Source: Sulfurovum sp. 16-42-52 (GTDB lineage Bacteria > Campylobacterota > Campylobacteria > Campylobacterales > Sulfurovaceae). From it: a stretch of DNA of 39,268 nt. A program made the position numbers and the translations under genes. Shown here in pieces: positions 26,270 through 36,409 of this stretch. The notes beneath the pieces are model-generated. The model did not search any database. It saw only the letters and a program-made list of their open reading frames with translations, and was not told where the DNA came from. Each line of letters opens with the position of its first letter. The first letter of the stretch is position 1. Location of the stretch: positions 1 to 39,268 of the forward strand of contig NCHB01000014.1 in NCBI GenBank assembly GCA_002281755.1, written 5' to 3'.

Positions 26270-27556
26270 TTAAGCGTAGTGGCTTATCTTTTCAAACTCT
26301 TCAAAATAGGTGGGAAAGGTTTTTGATGTACATTCTGGTTCATTGATGGTCACCGAAGCGCTATCCAAAGCCAAAAGCGAAAAACACATCGCCATGCGGT
26401 GATCATCATAGGTATCAATCGCGGCATGTCTAAGCGTATCAGGTGGCGTGATTTTCAAATAATCTTCACCCTCTTCTACTTCTGCCCCCACTTTTCTTAG
26501 TTCAGTAGCCATAGCGCTGAGTCTGTCTGTTTCTTTGACTCGCCAGTTGTAGATATTGCGTAACACGGTTGTGCCTTTGGCAAACAAGGCTGTGGTTGCG
26601 ATGGTCATGGCTGCATCGGGTATATGGTTAAAATCCATATCGATCGCATGAAGTTCACCTTTACTCACGGCAACATAGCTATCACCCCACTCTACTTTTG
26701 CTCCCATTTTCTCCAGTACATCCACAAATAGTACGTCACCCTGTATACTTGTTTTACCGATGCCGGTCACTTTCACTTTTCCACCTTTAATCGCAGCAGC
26801 AGCTAAAAAATACGAAGCTGAAGATGCATCACCTTCTACCATAAAGCTCTCCACTGCCTTATAATTCTGATTGCCTTTGATGGTAAATGTTTTGTAGTTC
26901 TCATGAATGACTTCGACACCAAAGGTCTTCATGATGTGTAGGGTGATATCGATGTATGGCTTGGATACGAGCTCTCCTATGATGGATATTTTCATATCTT
27001 CTTTGGCTAACGGTGCTGCCATCAGGAGTGCGGTTAAAAACTGACTGGAGATGGCACCATCTATCTGCACATCTCCTCCCCTGAGTCCTTGCGCTTCTAT
27101 CAATAGTGGTGGATAGCCTTCATTTTCCTCGTAGGTAATGTGTGCACCTGCTTGCCTGAGTGCATCTACCAAATGACCAATGGGTCTTTCCTTCATACGA
27201 GGCTCACCCGTGAGAACATAAGTGCCCGTTCCCAAGCATAAAGCAGCACACAGTGGTCGCATCGCCGTACCCGCATTACCCAAAAACAGTTCTTGCATCT
27301 GCACAGCGTGTATGGCTCCGCCATTGCCTGTTATGCTACATTGCGTTTTATCGTCTGAAAGGGTATAGCTGATACCTAACTGTTTTAGGGCATTAAGCAT
27401 ATGTCTGGTGTCATCACTTTGCAAAAGATTGGTAATTTTTGTTGTACCCTTTGCCAATGCAGCCACCAGCAAGGCTCTGTTTGAAAGACTTTTAGATCCG
27501 GGAAGATGAATCTCGCCCTCAATGGCGTCAATCGGTTTTAATGTCAAGGTATTCAT
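26270..27556 (-). CDS. aroA: 3-phosphoshikimate 1-carboxyvinyltransferase (EPSP synthase)
   Basis: A 428-residue enzyme. The start at 27556 overlaps the ispH stop as ATGA; a frame extension further upstream lies within ispH and is not native. It contains the substrate-binding [18 protein letters not shown] (residues 15-32), [17 protein letters not shown], which covers the phosphoenolpyruvate-binding region, [16 protein letters not shown] and the C-terminal [14 protein letters not shown]. It joins shikimate-3-phosphate and phosphoenolpyruvate in chorismate synthesis. [10 protein letters not shown] with Gly and Ala at these places is the ordinary class I type. Cotranscription with ispH, pheT and pheS is likely. 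Confidence 0.97.
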   Translation of the reverse strand: MNTLTLKPIDAIEGEIHLPGSKSLSNRALLVAALAKGTTKITNLLQSDDTRHMLNALKQLGISYTLSDDKTQCSITGNGGAIHAVQMQELFLGNAGTAMRPLCAALCLGTGTYVLTGEPRMKERPIGHLVDALRQAGAHITYEENEGYPPLLIEAQGLRGGDVQIDGAISSQFLTALLMAAPLAKEDMKISIIGELVSKPYIDITLHIMKTFGVEVIHENYKTFTIKGNQNYKAVESFMVEGDASSASYFLAAAAIKGGKVKVTGIGKTSIQGDVLFVDVLEKMGAKVEWGDSYVAVSKGELHAIDMDFNHIPDAAMTIATTALFAKGTTVLRNIYNWRVKETDRLSAMATELRKVGAEVEEGEDYLKITPPDTLRHAAIDTYDDHRMAMCFSLLALDSASVTINEPECTSKTFPTYFEEFEKISHYA

Positions 27557-28404
27557 CGCTTCGCGTCTGCCTCTTTCATTTGCTGTATCCGATCGATGAC
27601 ATTTTGTACAATCCAGTCTGGCGTAGAAGCACCTGCTGAGATACCGCAAAGGTTTTTGTCTTTGAACCAAACTGCTTCAAGCTCTTTTTCATTCTCTATC
27701 AAATAACTATCTACACAATCACGCTGACAGATACTATGGAGTTGTTTGGTGTTGGAAGAGTGTTTTCCCCCGATAACGATCATTACATCTGCCTTTTTTG
27801 CCAAGTCAGAAGCAGCGTCTTGATTTTCAAATGTTGCGTTGCAAATCGTGTTAAACACCCGTACTTCTTTACGGGTTGCCATGAGTGCGGTGACTATTTT
27901 TGCAAAATCTTCAGGTTTTTTGGTCGTCTGAGAAACCACTGCGACTTTACCTTTAAGCGGCAGTGCTTCAAGTTCCTCTGATTCAAGCACGATAAACGCA
28001 TCTTGGGCATCTTGGGCATAAGAGACCACCCCTTTGATTTCAGGGTGTTCTTTGTCTCCAAATATCACGATGCTATACCCCTCAGCACTCATCTTTTCAA
28101 CAATATTCTGAGGAGTTGTGACATAAGGACAGGTGGCATCTATGATTTTATTGTCACGCAATTGCAAAGCACGGAGTTCCTCTTTGGGGATACCGTGGGT
28201 ACGAATCACCACCGTGGCATCATTTTGAATATCTGTCAAATCATGCACAATATCAATGTCAAACCCAACTTTTAGCCTGTCTATCTCGTCTTTATTGTGA
28301 ATGAGTGGTCCGTAGGTAACCGATCCTCTGTGTTCTTCAGCTATCTCAATAGCCCTTTTGACACCAAAACAAAATCCGTAACTTTGCGCCAACTGTATTT
28401 TCAT
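27553..28404 (-). CDS. ispH: 4-hydroxy-3-methylbut-2-enyl diphosphate reductase
   Basis: A 283-residue iron-sulfur enzyme, last step of the MEP isoprenoid pathway, giving isopentenyl and dimethylallyl diphosphate. The three cluster cysteines are Cys12 ([10 protein letters not shown]), Cys92 (DATCPYV) and Cys188 ([15 protein letters not shown]). Also present are the conserved [10 protein letters not shown] and [11 protein letters not shown] loops that bind the diphosphate. It lies four bases after pheT and overlaps aroA, in the middle of a tightly packed operon. Electrons would come from ferredoxin or flavodoxin, not encoded here. Confidence 0.97.
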   Translation of the reverse strand: MKIQLAQSYGFCFGVKRAIEIAEEHRGSVTYGPLIHNKDEIDRLKVGFDIDIVHDLTDIQNDATVVIRTHGIPKEELRALQLRDNKIIDATCPYVTTPQNIVEKMSAEGYSIVIFGDKEHPEIKGVVSYAQDAQDAFIVLESEELEALPLKGKVAVVSQTTKKPEDFAKIVTALMATRKEVRVFNTICNATFENQDAASDLAKKADVMIVIGGKHSSNTKQLHSICQRDCVDSYLIENEKELEAVWFKDKNLCGISAGASTPDWIVQNVIDRIQQMKEADAKR

Positions 28405-28408
28405 CGTT

Positions 28409-30742
28409 TTACCTCAACTCTGCGTTGCATTCTTTCTCAAGAGCAGACATAATGGCTGACATCACAGACTCGATATCACCCTCTTCAAGTGTTTTATCCA
28501 TAGACTGAATAAAGCACCGTATCGTAAGACTTTTTTTCTGGCCCAATTTTTCATCTTCATAAATATCGATAGGATAACACTCTTTGAGCATAGGAAGCAC
28601 CAATCTATTGAGTACTTTGGCTACCTCAAAGTACCCTAAATCTTTATCGATGACTACGGATAAATCTTTATACACACCTTGAAAATTCGAGATAGGCTTT
28701 GCGTTGATATGCTTAGGCAAAAATGCCTCAAAATCAACTTCTGCAATGTATGTGACAGGTATATCAAAAAACTCCTGAACGCTAGGATGAAGTTTTGAGA
28801 CAAATCCGCATACTACGTTGTTTACGACTATATTCGCCGACTGATAAGGGTGAATCAAGCCATTGTCATAGGTGCAAGGAACCAATTCAAAAACACCTAT
28901 CACCGCTGACACTTTTTGTACAAAAGAGGCAAAATCTATCATCTTTGGTTTTCCGGCATTTTTCACACTTTCAGCCTCTATCTGCCCTGAAAACACAAAA
29001 GCCATCACCTCTTTTTGTTCGCGTTTACTGCCAAATACTGCCCCCATTTCAAAAAGAGGGATAGATTTTTTCGTGTAGCTTACATTGCGCTTTACAGCAG
29101 TAAGCAGGTTGATTAAAATAGTCGATCTCAGGGTATTGAGCTCTTCAGCAATAGGATTGATGAGATCCAGTTCCTCTTTTACTACAGTAAAATGATATTT
29201 TTCCACTAGGGCTTTTGGAGTAAATACATAGGAGACATTTTCATAAAACGAAACACCCACTGCGCGGTTTTTAAACTCTTTTTTTGCCTGATACCATTGT
29301 GTCGTATCATTAAGACGCGGTTGTTCAGCAAAAACCAAAGGTTTAGCAGTGATATTATTGATACCGATGATACGGACTATCTCTTCAGCGATATCCTGTA
29401 TGTGCTTGATATCGTGTCTGAAAAGCGGTATGCGTGCCGCAACCACATCATGCCCCATAGCAGAGATGCCAAACCCGAGTTTTTGCAAAATGGTGACGAT
29501 TTTTCCAATCTCAATATCCATACCGATAATCGCTGAAATCTCCTTGGTGCTTACCACAACCGTATCATTTTCACGGGCCACCTCAACAGTCAAAGAACCT
29601 TCATAACAGGCAATATCAGTGAGTGTATTCATCAAAGAAGCAAGAAACGAAAGACCAAAAACAAGGTCAGGGTTAGAACCCCTTGATGTTTTATAGTATA
29701 GTTCATCGGTTTTGAGTGAAGTACCTGCAACCGCATCGACCAGGACATCAGGATGAATATAGCTTGCTTCAAGCAAAAGCTCTTTTGTTTCATCACTGGC
29801 TATGGTCTCTTTTTGCTGATACACACCTGCAACAGAAAAGACTTCGTTGTTTCCCGTTATCTCAATGATACCTTTGGTTTTTGCTACAGGACGTACAGAG
29901 ATTTTATTGTCTGTGTTTCGAAACACCCTGCTGTTATAGGCACGTAACACGACACCTGTAGTATGGGTCGCATAGGCTAATATATTGGCAAGCTTATCTT
30001 CTGTTTTTATCTCTACAATGGCTAAACGCAACTGCAATAAAAAACTATTGGAAAGATGCTCCAGCGTTGCAAGCTTAAAGTGCAGATCCGCATCCATCTC
30101 ACCTTGGGTATGGATCTCTGCTTCTCTGGCGATACCCAGTTGCATTTTTTCTTTTTTCTTGTACTCAAACGGTTTCATATCAAGTTCAAGTGCCACACTC
30201 AAATCTCTTGCTACGCCGTAAATACTAAGACAATCCCCCCTGTTGGCAGTAAGCTCAAGCTCTATGATCGTATCTGCTACTGTTGCAAAACTACCCAACT
30301 CTTCACCCACCTTGAGTGTGCCGATACTCTCATCGAGTATCATGATTCCCTCACCCATCTGGGGCAATCCAAGCTCGCTGGCAGAACACACCATGCCCTC
30401 ACTCTCCACACCACGGAGTTTAGCAGGCTTGATCACCAGTCCGCCAGGAAGCTCTGCACCGATAGTTGCGACCGCTACATACTGCGCATCTACTACATTG
30501 GCAGCACCGCAAACTATCTGTCGTATACCCTCTCCCACGTCGATAGTACAGACATTCAGCTTATCTGCATCGGGATGTTTTTCACACGTGAGTATCTTGC
30601 CTATGACTACTTTGGGGGGGATCACTGTTTGTTTGAGACTATCTACTTCCAACCCTATGGCATTGAAGGTTTCATACAGCTTTTCGTTGGAGACACTTCT
30701 CAGGTCCACAAATTCATTTAACCACGACCTTGTTACTATCAT
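28409..30742 (-). CDS. pheT: Phenylalanyl-tRNA synthetase, beta subunit
   Basis: A 777-residue subunit. The N-terminal EMAP/OB tRNA-binding domain reads [26 protein letters not shown] (about residue 45-70), with GAANV and [23 protein letters not shown] following. The B3/B4 editing domain lies in the middle and the B5 domain ([20 protein letters not shown]) after residue 400. The C-terminal ferredoxin-fold anticodon-binding domain starts near [16 protein letters not shown]. It pairs with PheS to charge tRNA-Phe and to edit mischarged tyrosine. It overlaps pheS by four bases. Confidence 0.97.
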   Translation of the reverse strand: MIVTRSWLNEFVDLRSVSNEKLYETFNAIGLEVDSLKQTVIPPKVVIGKILTCEKHPDADKLNVCTIDVGEGIRQIVCGAANVVDAQYVAVATIGAELPGGLVIKPAKLRGVESEGMVCSASELGLPQMGEGIMILDESIGTLKVGEELGSFATVADTIIELELTANRGDCLSIYGVARDLSVALELDMKPFEYKKKEKMQLGIAREAEIHTQGEMDADLHFKLATLEHLSNSFLLQLRLAIVEIKTEDKLANILAYATHTTGVVLRAYNSRVFRNTDNKISVRPVAKTKGIIEITGNNEVFSVAGVYQQKETIASDETKELLLEASYIHPDVLVDAVAGTSLKTDELYYKTSRGSNPDLVFGLSFLASLMNTLTDIACYEGSLTVEVARENDTVVVSTKEISAIIGMDIEIGKIVTILQKLGFGISAMGHDVVAARIPLFRHDIKHIQDIAEEIVRIIGINNITAKPLVFAEQPRLNDTTQWYQAKKEFKNRAVGVSFYENVSYVFTPKALVEKYHFTVVKEELDLINPIAEELNTLRSTILINLLTAVKRNVSYTKKSIPLFEMGAVFGSKREQKEVMAFVFSGQIEAESVKNAGKPKMIDFASFVQKVSAVIGVFELVPCTYDNGLIHPYQSANIVVNNVVCGFVSKLHPSVQEFFDIPVTYIAEVDFEAFLPKHINAKPISNFQGVYKDLSVVIDKDLGYFEVAKVLNRLVLPMLKECYPIDIYEDEKLGQKKSLTIRCFIQSMDKTLEEGDIESVMSAIMSALEKECNAELR

Positions 30743-31731
30743 CTAAACTGCTCCAACAAACGTATATCTCCCTCAAAAAGGCTTCTTAAATCCGGTATTT
30801 TATGCATCAACATCGCAAAACGCTCTACACCCAATCCAAAGGCATACCCGCTCACCTCTTCATAGCCGACAGCTTTAAATACATTGGGATCCACAATACC
30901 ACAGCCCAGTACTTCAAGCCAACCCGTATGCGAACAGACCCTGCATCCTTCACCTTGACAGAAGATGCAGGAGATATCTACCTCAGCTGAAGGCTCGGTA
31001 AAAGGGAAAAAGCTTGGTCTAAAACGCACTTCAACTTCCCCAAACATATACTGTAAAAAGTCAGTCAGTATCGACTTGAGATTGGCAAAACTGACTTTGC
31101 CTTTGGCATCCACCACAAGACCCTCAACCTGATGAAACATCGGTGTATGCGTAATGTCATAATCACGTCTAAAGACGGTTCCAGGGGCAATCATCCGAAT
31201 AGGCGGTTTTGTCTGCATCATCGTGCGTATCTGTACAGGAGAGGTATGGGTACGCAGCAGTCCGCCGTCTTTAAAATAGAATGTATCCTGCATATCGCGT
31301 GCAGGATGGTGCTTAGGAAGGTTGAGCGCTTCAAAGTTATGAAAATCATCTTCAACCATCGGTCCGCTTTGAACTGCAAAATTGAGTGCCACAAAATAAT
31401 CAATAATCTTGTCCATCGTCTGCATCACGGGGTGCAGTGCACCTTTTTGTGCAAATTCGCCATAGAGTGACACATCGATAGCTTCAGACTTCAGTGCTGC
31501 ATGGATGGCTTCGGATTTGAGTGTTTCATAGCGTGCATCAAAGCTTTCCTGCAAGAAGGTTTTAGTGGTATTGAGCCCCTCTGCAAATGCTTTTTTTTCT
31601 GGACCTGGAACATCTTTCATTTTGGCAAATTCTACCGCCAGAACACCCTTTTTTCCAAAAAGTTCAACCCGTACTTTTTCCAATGCTTCAAGCGTATCGG
31701 CTTGAAGGATTTTTGCTTCTAGTTCTTTCAT
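30739..31731 (-). CDS. pheS: Phenylalanyl-tRNA synthetase, alpha subunit
   Basis: A 330-residue class II synthetase subunit. The N-terminal coiled coil is followed by the catalytic core, with motif 2 around [35 protein letters not shown] upstream, and motif 3 in [18 protein letters not shown]. An internal [17 protein letters not shown] insertion with four cysteines looks like a zinc-binding knuckle, seen also in other PheS. It is the first gene of the pheS-pheT-ispH-aroA operon; a GAGG site precedes ATG 31731. The HIT-protein gene diverges from it across 121 bases. Confidence 0.97.
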   Translation of the reverse strand: MKELEAKILQADTLEALEKVRVELFGKKGVLAVEFAKMKDVPGPEKKAFAEGLNTTKTFLQESFDARYETLKSEAIHAALKSEAIDVSLYGEFAQKGALHPVMQTMDKIIDYFVALNFAVQSGPMVEDDFHNFEALNLPKHHPARDMQDTFYFKDGGLLRTHTSPVQIRTMMQTKPPIRMIAPGTVFRRDYDITHTPMFHQVEGLVVDAKGKVSFANLKSILTDFLQYMFGEVEVRFRPSFFPFTEPSAEVDISCIFCQGEGCRVCSHTGWLEVLGCGIVDPNVFKAVGYEEVSGYAFGLGVERFAMLMHKIPDLRSLFEGDIRLLEQFR

Positions 31732-31813
31732 AAAACCTCTATATGACTGCTGTAATAGCCGTGATTTTATCCAAAAGATACTAATAAGGGGATTTATTGA
31801 CTTGGTTATGTGC

Positions 31814-31819
31814 TATAAT
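31814..31819 (+). promoter_or_regulatory. Extended -10 box of the HIT-protein gene
   Basis: TATAAT preceded by TGC gives an extended -10 element. The nearby TTGACT at 31797-31802 is only 11 bases upstream, too close for a working -35, so the extended -10 probably suffices. Confidence 0.5.
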
Positions 31820-31852
31820 TGAGCACTCAAATACCCCTTAAAGGACACGCCG

Positions 31853-32206
31853 ATGTGCATATTTTGCAAAATTGTCAACAAAGAAATTCCCAACAATACC
31901 GTTCATGAAAGTGAACATTTTTTAGCCTTTCACGACCTCTATCCTAAAGCGCCTATACACATTCTCATCATCCCTAAAATACATGTAGACTGCTTTGGAG
32001 ATGTCTCAGCAGAGACTATGGCAGGTTTGACACTCTTTACGCAGGAAGTTGCTAGAAAAACAGGTGTGGATAAAACAGGTTACAGACTCATTACCAACAA
32101 TGGTGACGATGGAGGGCAAGAGGTACATCACTTGCATTTTCATCTTTTAGGCGGCGCAAAACTGGCATGGGATCACTCCCATGAAGACGCGCACAAAAGT
32201 TTGTAA
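31853..32206 (+). CDS. HIT-family nucleotide-binding hydrolase (HinT type)
   Basis: A 117-residue protein of the Hint branch. It starts CIFCKIVNKEIP, with the Cys2/Cys5 pair seen in many members, and ends in the histidine triad HLHFHLL, with His93, His95 and His97 on the catalytic strand. Such enzymes cleave adenosine phosphoramidates, including aminoacyl-adenylates. It is divergent from pheS, an arrangement I recall from Campylobacter, which fits a role in clearing aminoacyl-AMP made by synthetases, though this is inference. It ends in a hairpin shared with the convergent ABC-F gene. Confidence 0.92.
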   Translation: MCIFCKIVNKEIPNNTVHESEHFLAFHDLYPKAPIHILIIPKIHVDCFGDVSAETMAGLTLFTQEVARKTGVDKTGYRLITNNGDDGGQEVHHLHFHLLGGAKLAWDHSHEDAHKSL

Positions 32207-32211
32207 AACCG

Positions 32212-32233
32212 CTTTACTTTTAACAAAGTAAAG
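32212..32233. terminator. Bidirectional terminator between the HIT and ABC-F genes
   Basis: CTTTACTTT (32212-32220) pairs perfectly with AAAGTAAAG (32225-32233), loop TAAC. It fills the 36-base gap between two convergent stop codons. The stem is AU-rich with no clear T run, so efficiency may be modest. Confidence 0.5.
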
Positions 32234-32242
32234 AGTAACACG

Positions 32243-34081
32243 CTAAGCATCTATCTCTTCGAGCTTCAACTCATACGCTGCCACAATCTCATCATCTTTT
32301 TGTGTGGCACGCTCTAAACGCTCAAAGAGTGCATCTATCTCTTGTTGTATGAGTCCTACTTCTTTAGAGAGTTCCATGATGGCACCGTTGTCCGCACGCG
32401 CAGAAGCAGCCCCAAGTGCTTCATTCTTACTTGCAAGTTTAGCTTCAGCGATTTCGAGCTGTTCTTCACACAGTTTTATCTCTTTCGTGTAGGGTTTGCG
32501 GGCTTCGTTGCGTTCTTGTGTCACAACCTTGCGTAGTTGTTTTCTTTCTTTGTGGTTGATTTTGGGTTTTTTCTTTTTAGCAGGCTCAGACCCCTCTTCC
32601 TCTTCCCATCCTATTTTTTCCAAAAACTCATCATAGGTGCCGTTAAAGTACTCAGCCCCTCCCTTATGGAAGATGATGAGCGCATCAGCCAGCCTTCTTA
32701 GCAACATCTCAGAGTGCGTAACCATGATGAGTGAGCCTTCAAAACCTTCTATGGCATCTGCCAGTGCATCGATAGACTGCATGTCAAGGTGGTTGGTCGG
32801 CTCATCCAAAAAGAGCAGGTTTGCCGGTGTACCGATAATTTTACCCAACATCACCCGACTGCGCTCTCCCCCTGAGAGCACTTCAATCTTCTTTTCCGCC
32901 AGATCTCCTGAAAACATCATACGACCACAAATGGCGCGCACCTCTGCAAACCCTATCTCTTTACTCACAGAACTGATTTCATCGATAATGGTCGCTTTGA
33001 CATCCAAACGCTCGATGTTCGTCTGTCCAAAGTGCGCAAACTTTGTAGAAGGGTGAAACTCCAGCGTGCCTTGCTGATGGGGCAATTCCCCTGCGATGTA
33101 GTTAAGCAAGGTTGACTTACCCTTACCGTTTTTACCGATAATCGCCAGTCTCTGACCCTTCTCCAAGGCAAAAGTAACCCCGTTAAAAAGCGGCTCATCA
33201 GGCTTATAGCCAAACCCCAGATTATCCGCACGTAAAAGGATCTTGGCAGGCGTATCACTGTAGTTAAATTTAAACGCCAGTGTCGCTTCCTGCTGCAAAT
33301 CCTCCATCTCATCCATTTTGTCCAACTCTTTTTGTTTGGACTGTGCCAATGCCGCTGTGGAGGCTCTGGCTTTATTGCGCGCTACAAACTCTTCGAGTTC
33401 TTTGCGTTTTTTATCCTGATTGGCTTTGGTCTTCTCATAGGTTTCATCTTCCATCTCAAGGGTGGCATAGTATTTATGGCTATCTCCTGCGACCAAACGC
33501 AATCCCTTACGGTGAACCCCCATCGTATGGGTACTCACCGAGTCCATAAAGTCACGGTCATGGGTAATGAGTATCACTTCACCTTCAAACTCATTGATAA
33601 AGCTCTTAAGCCAACGCAGTGAGAGGATATCAAGGTAGTTGGTCGGCTCATCGAGAAGCAACATATTGGGCTCTGTTGCCAAAAGTTTCACAAGGTTAAT
33701 GCGTATCTGGTAACCTCCGGAGAAACTTAAAGGGTCTTTATCCAGGTCTTCTTCACTAAATCCCAGTCCAAAAAGCAGTTTTTCTATCTTATAAAAATTC
33801 CATTGCTCATCCTCAGGAAGCACCAATGCACACTCTTCGCGTACCGTTTTTTCGGTAAACACCAAATGCTGTTTCAGTGTACCTATCAAATAGTTTTTAG
33901 GGATACTGATATCGCCTGAATCATAACTCTCTTCACCCAATATCATCTTAAACAGTGTGGATTTTCCTGAACCGTTTCGCCCTACAAAACCTATCTTCTG
34001 TCCTGCAATCATCTTCAGGCTTGCGTCATTAAAAAGGGTTTGCCCCCCGAAACTTTTCGTGAGATTTGTTATTTGTATCAT
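32243..34081 (-). CDS. ABC-F family ATPase (Uup/EttA-like)
   Basis: A 612-residue soluble protein with two ABC domains and no membrane segment. Domain 1 has Walker A GRNGSGKST, signature FSGGYQIR and Walker B NMLLLDEPTNYLD. Domain 2 has Walker A GKNGKGKST, signature LSGGERSRVML and LLFLDEPTNHLD. The linker between them (KTKANQDKKRKELEEFVARNKARAST) is charged. The C-terminal 100 residues are a lysine-rich coiled coil (KKKKPKINHKERKQLRKVVTQ...), as in Uup-type proteins. ABC-F proteins act on the ribosome, often to relieve stalling. The gene appears monocistronic. Subfamily assignment is tentative. Confidence 0.9.
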   Translation of the reverse strand: MIQITNLTKSFGGQTLFNDASLKMIAGQKIGFVGRNGSGKSTLFKMILGEESYDSGDISIPKNYLIGTLKQHLVFTEKTVREECALVLPEDEQWNFYKIEKLLFGLGFSEEDLDKDPLSFSGGYQIRINLVKLLATEPNMLLLDEPTNYLDILSLRWLKSFINEFEGEVILITHDRDFMDSVSTHTMGVHRKGLRLVAGDSHKYYATLEMEDETYEKTKANQDKKRKELEEFVARNKARASTAALAQSKQKELDKMDEMEDLQQEATLAFKFNYSDTPAKILLRADNLGFGYKPDEPLFNGVTFALEKGQRLAIIGKNGKGKSTLLNYIAGELPHQQGTLEFHPSTKFAHFGQTNIERLDVKATIIDEISSVSKEIGFAEVRAICGRMMFSGDLAEKKIEVLSGGERSRVMLGKIIGTPANLLFLDEPTNHLDMQSIDALADAIEGFEGSLIMVTHSEMLLRRLADALIIFHKGGAEYFNGTYDEFLEKIGWEEEEGSEPAKKKKPKINHKERKQLRKVVTQERNEARKPYTKEIKLCEEQLEIAEAKLASKNEALGAASARADNGAIMELSKEVGLIQQEIDALFERLERATQKDDEIVAAYELKLEEIDA

Positions 34082-34147
34082 TATACATCCGTCATAGTGG
34101 GAATTTAGGTCGCAATTATAGCCAAAAGTGTATTAGGCTGTCTGATT

Positions 34148-34181
34148 TTGACAAACTTAAAACACAAAAATATGCTATAGT
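34148..34181 (+). promoter_or_regulatory. Promoter of the four-cysteine mini-protein, possibly leaderless
   Basis: TTGACA at 34148-34153 stands 17 bases from TATGCT (34171-34176); overlapping it is an extended TGCTATAGT (34174-34181... T of the -10 ending at 34181). Either box puts the start of transcription within a few bases of the ATG at 34187, leaving no room for a ribosome binding site. Confidence 0.4.
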
Positions 34182-34186
34182 AGGAC

Positions 34187-34393
34187 ATGAAAATACAACT
34201 GTGCAAGAAATTCATACATCATGATATGCTTGAAAAAAAACTTTCCAAAGCATTTCCTGATGCGACCATCATGACCAAATCATGCATCGATATGTGTAAA
34301 GTATGCAAAAATAAGCCTGCTGCAAGTGTGCATGGCGAAAAACTAAAAGCAAAAGATATTGCTAAACTGATTTCCAAGATAGAAAAAGCCTAA
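34187..34393 (+). CDS. Small four-cysteine protein, thioredoxin-like ferredoxin type (DUF1450-like)
   Basis: A 68-residue protein with cysteines at 6, 33, 37 and 40. The layout MKIQLCKKF...LEKKLSKAFPDATIMTKSCIDMCKVC...AASVHGEKLKAKDIAKLISKIE is strand-helix-strand-cysteine loop-strand-helix, like the thioredoxin-fold [2Fe-2S] ferredoxins and the DUF1450 family. Four cysteines would suit an iron-sulfur cluster or a metal site, which is inference. The first ATG is preferred because it keeps Cys6. It stops three bases before the convergent OsmC-like gene. Its exact role is unknown. Confidence 0.7.
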   Translation: MKIQLCKKFIHHDMLEKKLSKAFPDATIMTKSCIDMCKVCKNKPAASVHGEKLKAKDIAKLISKIEKA

Positions 34394-34396
34394 ATC

Positions 34397-34858
34397 CTAC
34401 GAACAACACGCCCCGCCAAAACCATCTTCTTGTAGTGCTTTCATGCTCATCAATGCTTCATTCTCTACAATCACTTCACCATTTTGAATGACAGTGTAAC
34501 GAACCTGCACCGAGTCGCGAATGGAGTTTACCGTCGTACAATAGCTCTCCAAAGATGCACCAATATACCGCTTGGCTTTAATCGCATCAAAATCGCCTTC
34601 AAAATCATAGATAATATGCATTGAGACAAATTTCATAGGCACTGAAGTGCTGCGTTCTATTTCTGCTTTTACAGTGTAATTCCGTACTTCAAAACCATCT
34701 TTTTCTGCCATCATCACCAAATCAATTCCTGTACACCCTATGATTCCTGTCGCAAAGTATTCCACCGGTGTTATCTCTTTACAGTCCAAAATAAAAGAAG
34801 ACTTTAACGTGTTTGCCTTAAATGTTTTATCACCCCTATACTCCACTGATACTTCCAT
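34397..34858 (-). CDS. OsmC/Ohr-family protein
   Basis: A 153-residue protein. ATG 34858 is chosen because AAGGAG lies six bases upstream; the GTG two codons earlier would overlap that site. The fold begins with VSVEYRGDKTF, then the central helix YFATGIIGCTGIDLVMMAE carrying the first conserved cysteine (about residue 48). The second expected position is at SLESYCTTVNSIRDSV (about residue 110). This arrangement matches OsmC/YhfA-type thiol peroxidases that reduce organic hydroperoxides. The C-terminus adds a GGACCS tail with an extra vicinal cysteine pair, beyond the usual family end. It is convergent with the four-cysteine gene and divergent from selO. Confidence 0.85.
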   Translation of the reverse strand: MEVSVEYRGDKTFKANTLKSSFILDCKEITPVEYFATGIIGCTGIDLVMMAEKDGFEVRNYTVKAEIERSTSVPMKFVSMHIIYDFEGDFDAIKAKRYIGASLESYCTTVNSIRDSVQVRYTVIQNGEVIVENEALMSMKALQEDGFGGACCS

Positions 34859-34955
34859 GCTCACTCCTTTAACTGATTTTAGACAGTGTACCCTATTGTC
34901 TCTTGCAGTACAAAATCTTAGCTTCTCTTAAGGATAATACCTGTAAAACCCTTGC

Positions 34956-36395
34956 ATGACATTAGATACCATGACTTTAGAAACAGCCTATCTTTCGCTC
35001 GATTCCGAATTTTATGCCATGAGTACCCCTGAACCACTTGATGAACCTTATCTCATCAGCTTCAATCCCAAAGCAGCAGAACTCATTGGATTAGACACAG
35101 ACACAGCAACGGATCCTCGTTTTGTAGCCCTACTCAACTGTACCTTTGTACCAAAAGGCACACGCCCGTTTTCCATGTGTTATGCCGGACATCAGTTTGG
35201 ACATTTTGCAGGACGCTTGGGAGACGGAAGAGCCATGAACCTAGGCAGCATCAACGGCTGGCATCTTCAAACCAAAGGAAGCGGTGAAACCCTCTATGCA
35301 CGTATGGCTGATGGTCGTGCGGCGTTGCCCTCTTCCATTCGCGAATACCTTATGAGCGAAGCCATGTTTCATTTGGGTATCCCTACAACACGTGCTCTTG
35401 GTATCATCGGTTCACAAACCAAAATTATACGCAGTCCTATTGAACGCGCTGCGATTGTGATGCGTCTCTCTCCAAGTTGGGTACGTTTTGGTACATTCCA
35501 GTATTTTCACTATTTTAAAGAGTATGACAAGCTCAAATCCCTCACCGAGTATGTCATTACCGAGTCATACCCCCACTTGCAGCACGATGAAGATCGCTAT
35601 TTCAAATTTTTTTGTGAAGTGGTGGATCGCACCGCCACGCTGATTGCCCAGTGGCAAGGTGTTGGCTTCATCCATGGCGTGATGAATACAGACAATATGT
35701 CCATAGCAGGTCTCACCCTAGATTACGGACCTTATGCCATGCTCGATGATTTTCAGTACGGCTTTGTCTCCAACAAAAGTGACCGTGCAGGCCGTTACAG
35801 TTACGCCGAGCAGCCCAATGTCTCCTATTGGAACCTAACGATGCTATCTCAAGCACTTTCCACACTCATCGACAAACAAAAGATGCAGCAAAAACTTGAT
35901 GATTACGGTGCTTTCATTTATCCTGATGCCTATACTCTGGTTATGTGTAAAAAAATGGGACTTTTTAGAAGGCTGGAGGAAGATAAAGAACTGATTGAAG
36001 CACTCTTACGAGCATTGCAGGATGCCTATGTGGATTACACGATTTTTTTTCGTACACTCTGCCGATACGATGGGGAAAGAAGCCCATTGTATGATATCGC
36101 CATGAATCCCGTAGCCATCCATAACTGGCTCAACCTGTATGATGAAAGACTCTCAAAAGAAACACATACCCAAATCCAGCGTCAAGAAGCTATGCTCAAA
36201 ACCAATCCAAAGTATGTCTTAAAAAACTATATGCTTCAAGATGCCATTACGCTGGCTAAACGGGGGGATTTCACTTTAGTAGAAACCCTATTGTATCTCG
36301 CAGCCCATCCTTATGATGAACTGCCTGAGTTTGAACATTTTGCCAAAGAGACACCTGAAGAACACAAAAACATCACATTTTCCTGCTCTTCTTAG
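34956..36395 (+). CDS. selO: SelO (YdiU) protein adenylyltransferase
   Basis: A 479-residue pseudokinase-fold enzyme. It opens YLSLDSEFYAMSTPEPLDEPYL, has the glycine-rich GHQFGHFAGRLGDGRA (residues 79-93), LQTKGSGETLYARMADGRA, and the catalytic segment HGVMNTDNMSIAGLTLDYGP with Asp246/Asn247 and Asp256. SelO transfers AMP to Ser/Thr/Tyr of proteins, including redox-linked targets, and in E. coli protects under oxidative stress. The last residues are C-S-S, with Cys477 at the place where some SelO carry selenocysteine. No strong ribosome binding site sits at normal distance (AAGGAT is 20 bases away), so the start is approximate. It adjoins OsmC-like and four-cysteine genes, a small redox neighbourhood. 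Confidence 0.93.
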   Translation: MTLDTMTLETAYLSLDSEFYAMSTPEPLDEPYLISFNPKAAELIGLDTDTATDPRFVALLNCTFVPKGTRPFSMCYAGHQFGHFAGRLGDGRAMNLGSINGWHLQTKGSGETLYARMADGRAALPSSIREYLMSEAMFHLGIPTTRALGIIGSQTKIIRSPIERAAIVMRLSPSWVRFGTFQYFHYFKEYDKLKSLTEYVITESYPHLQHDEDRYFKFFCEVVDRTATLIAQWQGVGFIHGVMNTDNMSIAGLTLDYGPYAMLDDFQYGFVSNKSDRAGRYSYAEQPNVSYWNLTMLSQALSTLIDKQKMQQKLDDYGAFIYPDAYTLVMCKKMGLFRRLEEDKELIEALLRALQDAYVDYTIFFRTLCRYDGERSPLYDIAMNPVAIHNWLNLYDERLSKETHTQIQRQEAMLKTNPKYVLKNYMLQDAITLAKRGDFTLVETLLYLAAHPYDELPEFEHFAKETPEEHKNITFSCSS

Positions 36396-36409
36396 AAGAG
36401 GTAAATCAA

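Noticed and set aside
31797-31819. TTGACT as -35 box of the HIT gene
   Set aside because: The spacing to TATAAT is 11 bases, far from the required 16-18; the extended TGC before TATAAT explains the promoter better.
36380-36395. Selenocysteine at the end of SelO
   Set aside because: The codon at the expected place is TGC (Cys), followed by Ser-Ser and a normal TAG stop; there is no in-frame TGA.
36386-36400. 15-base palindrome across the selO stop codon as a terminator
   Set aside because: The arms meet with a one-base loop, so no hairpin can form, and no T run follows.
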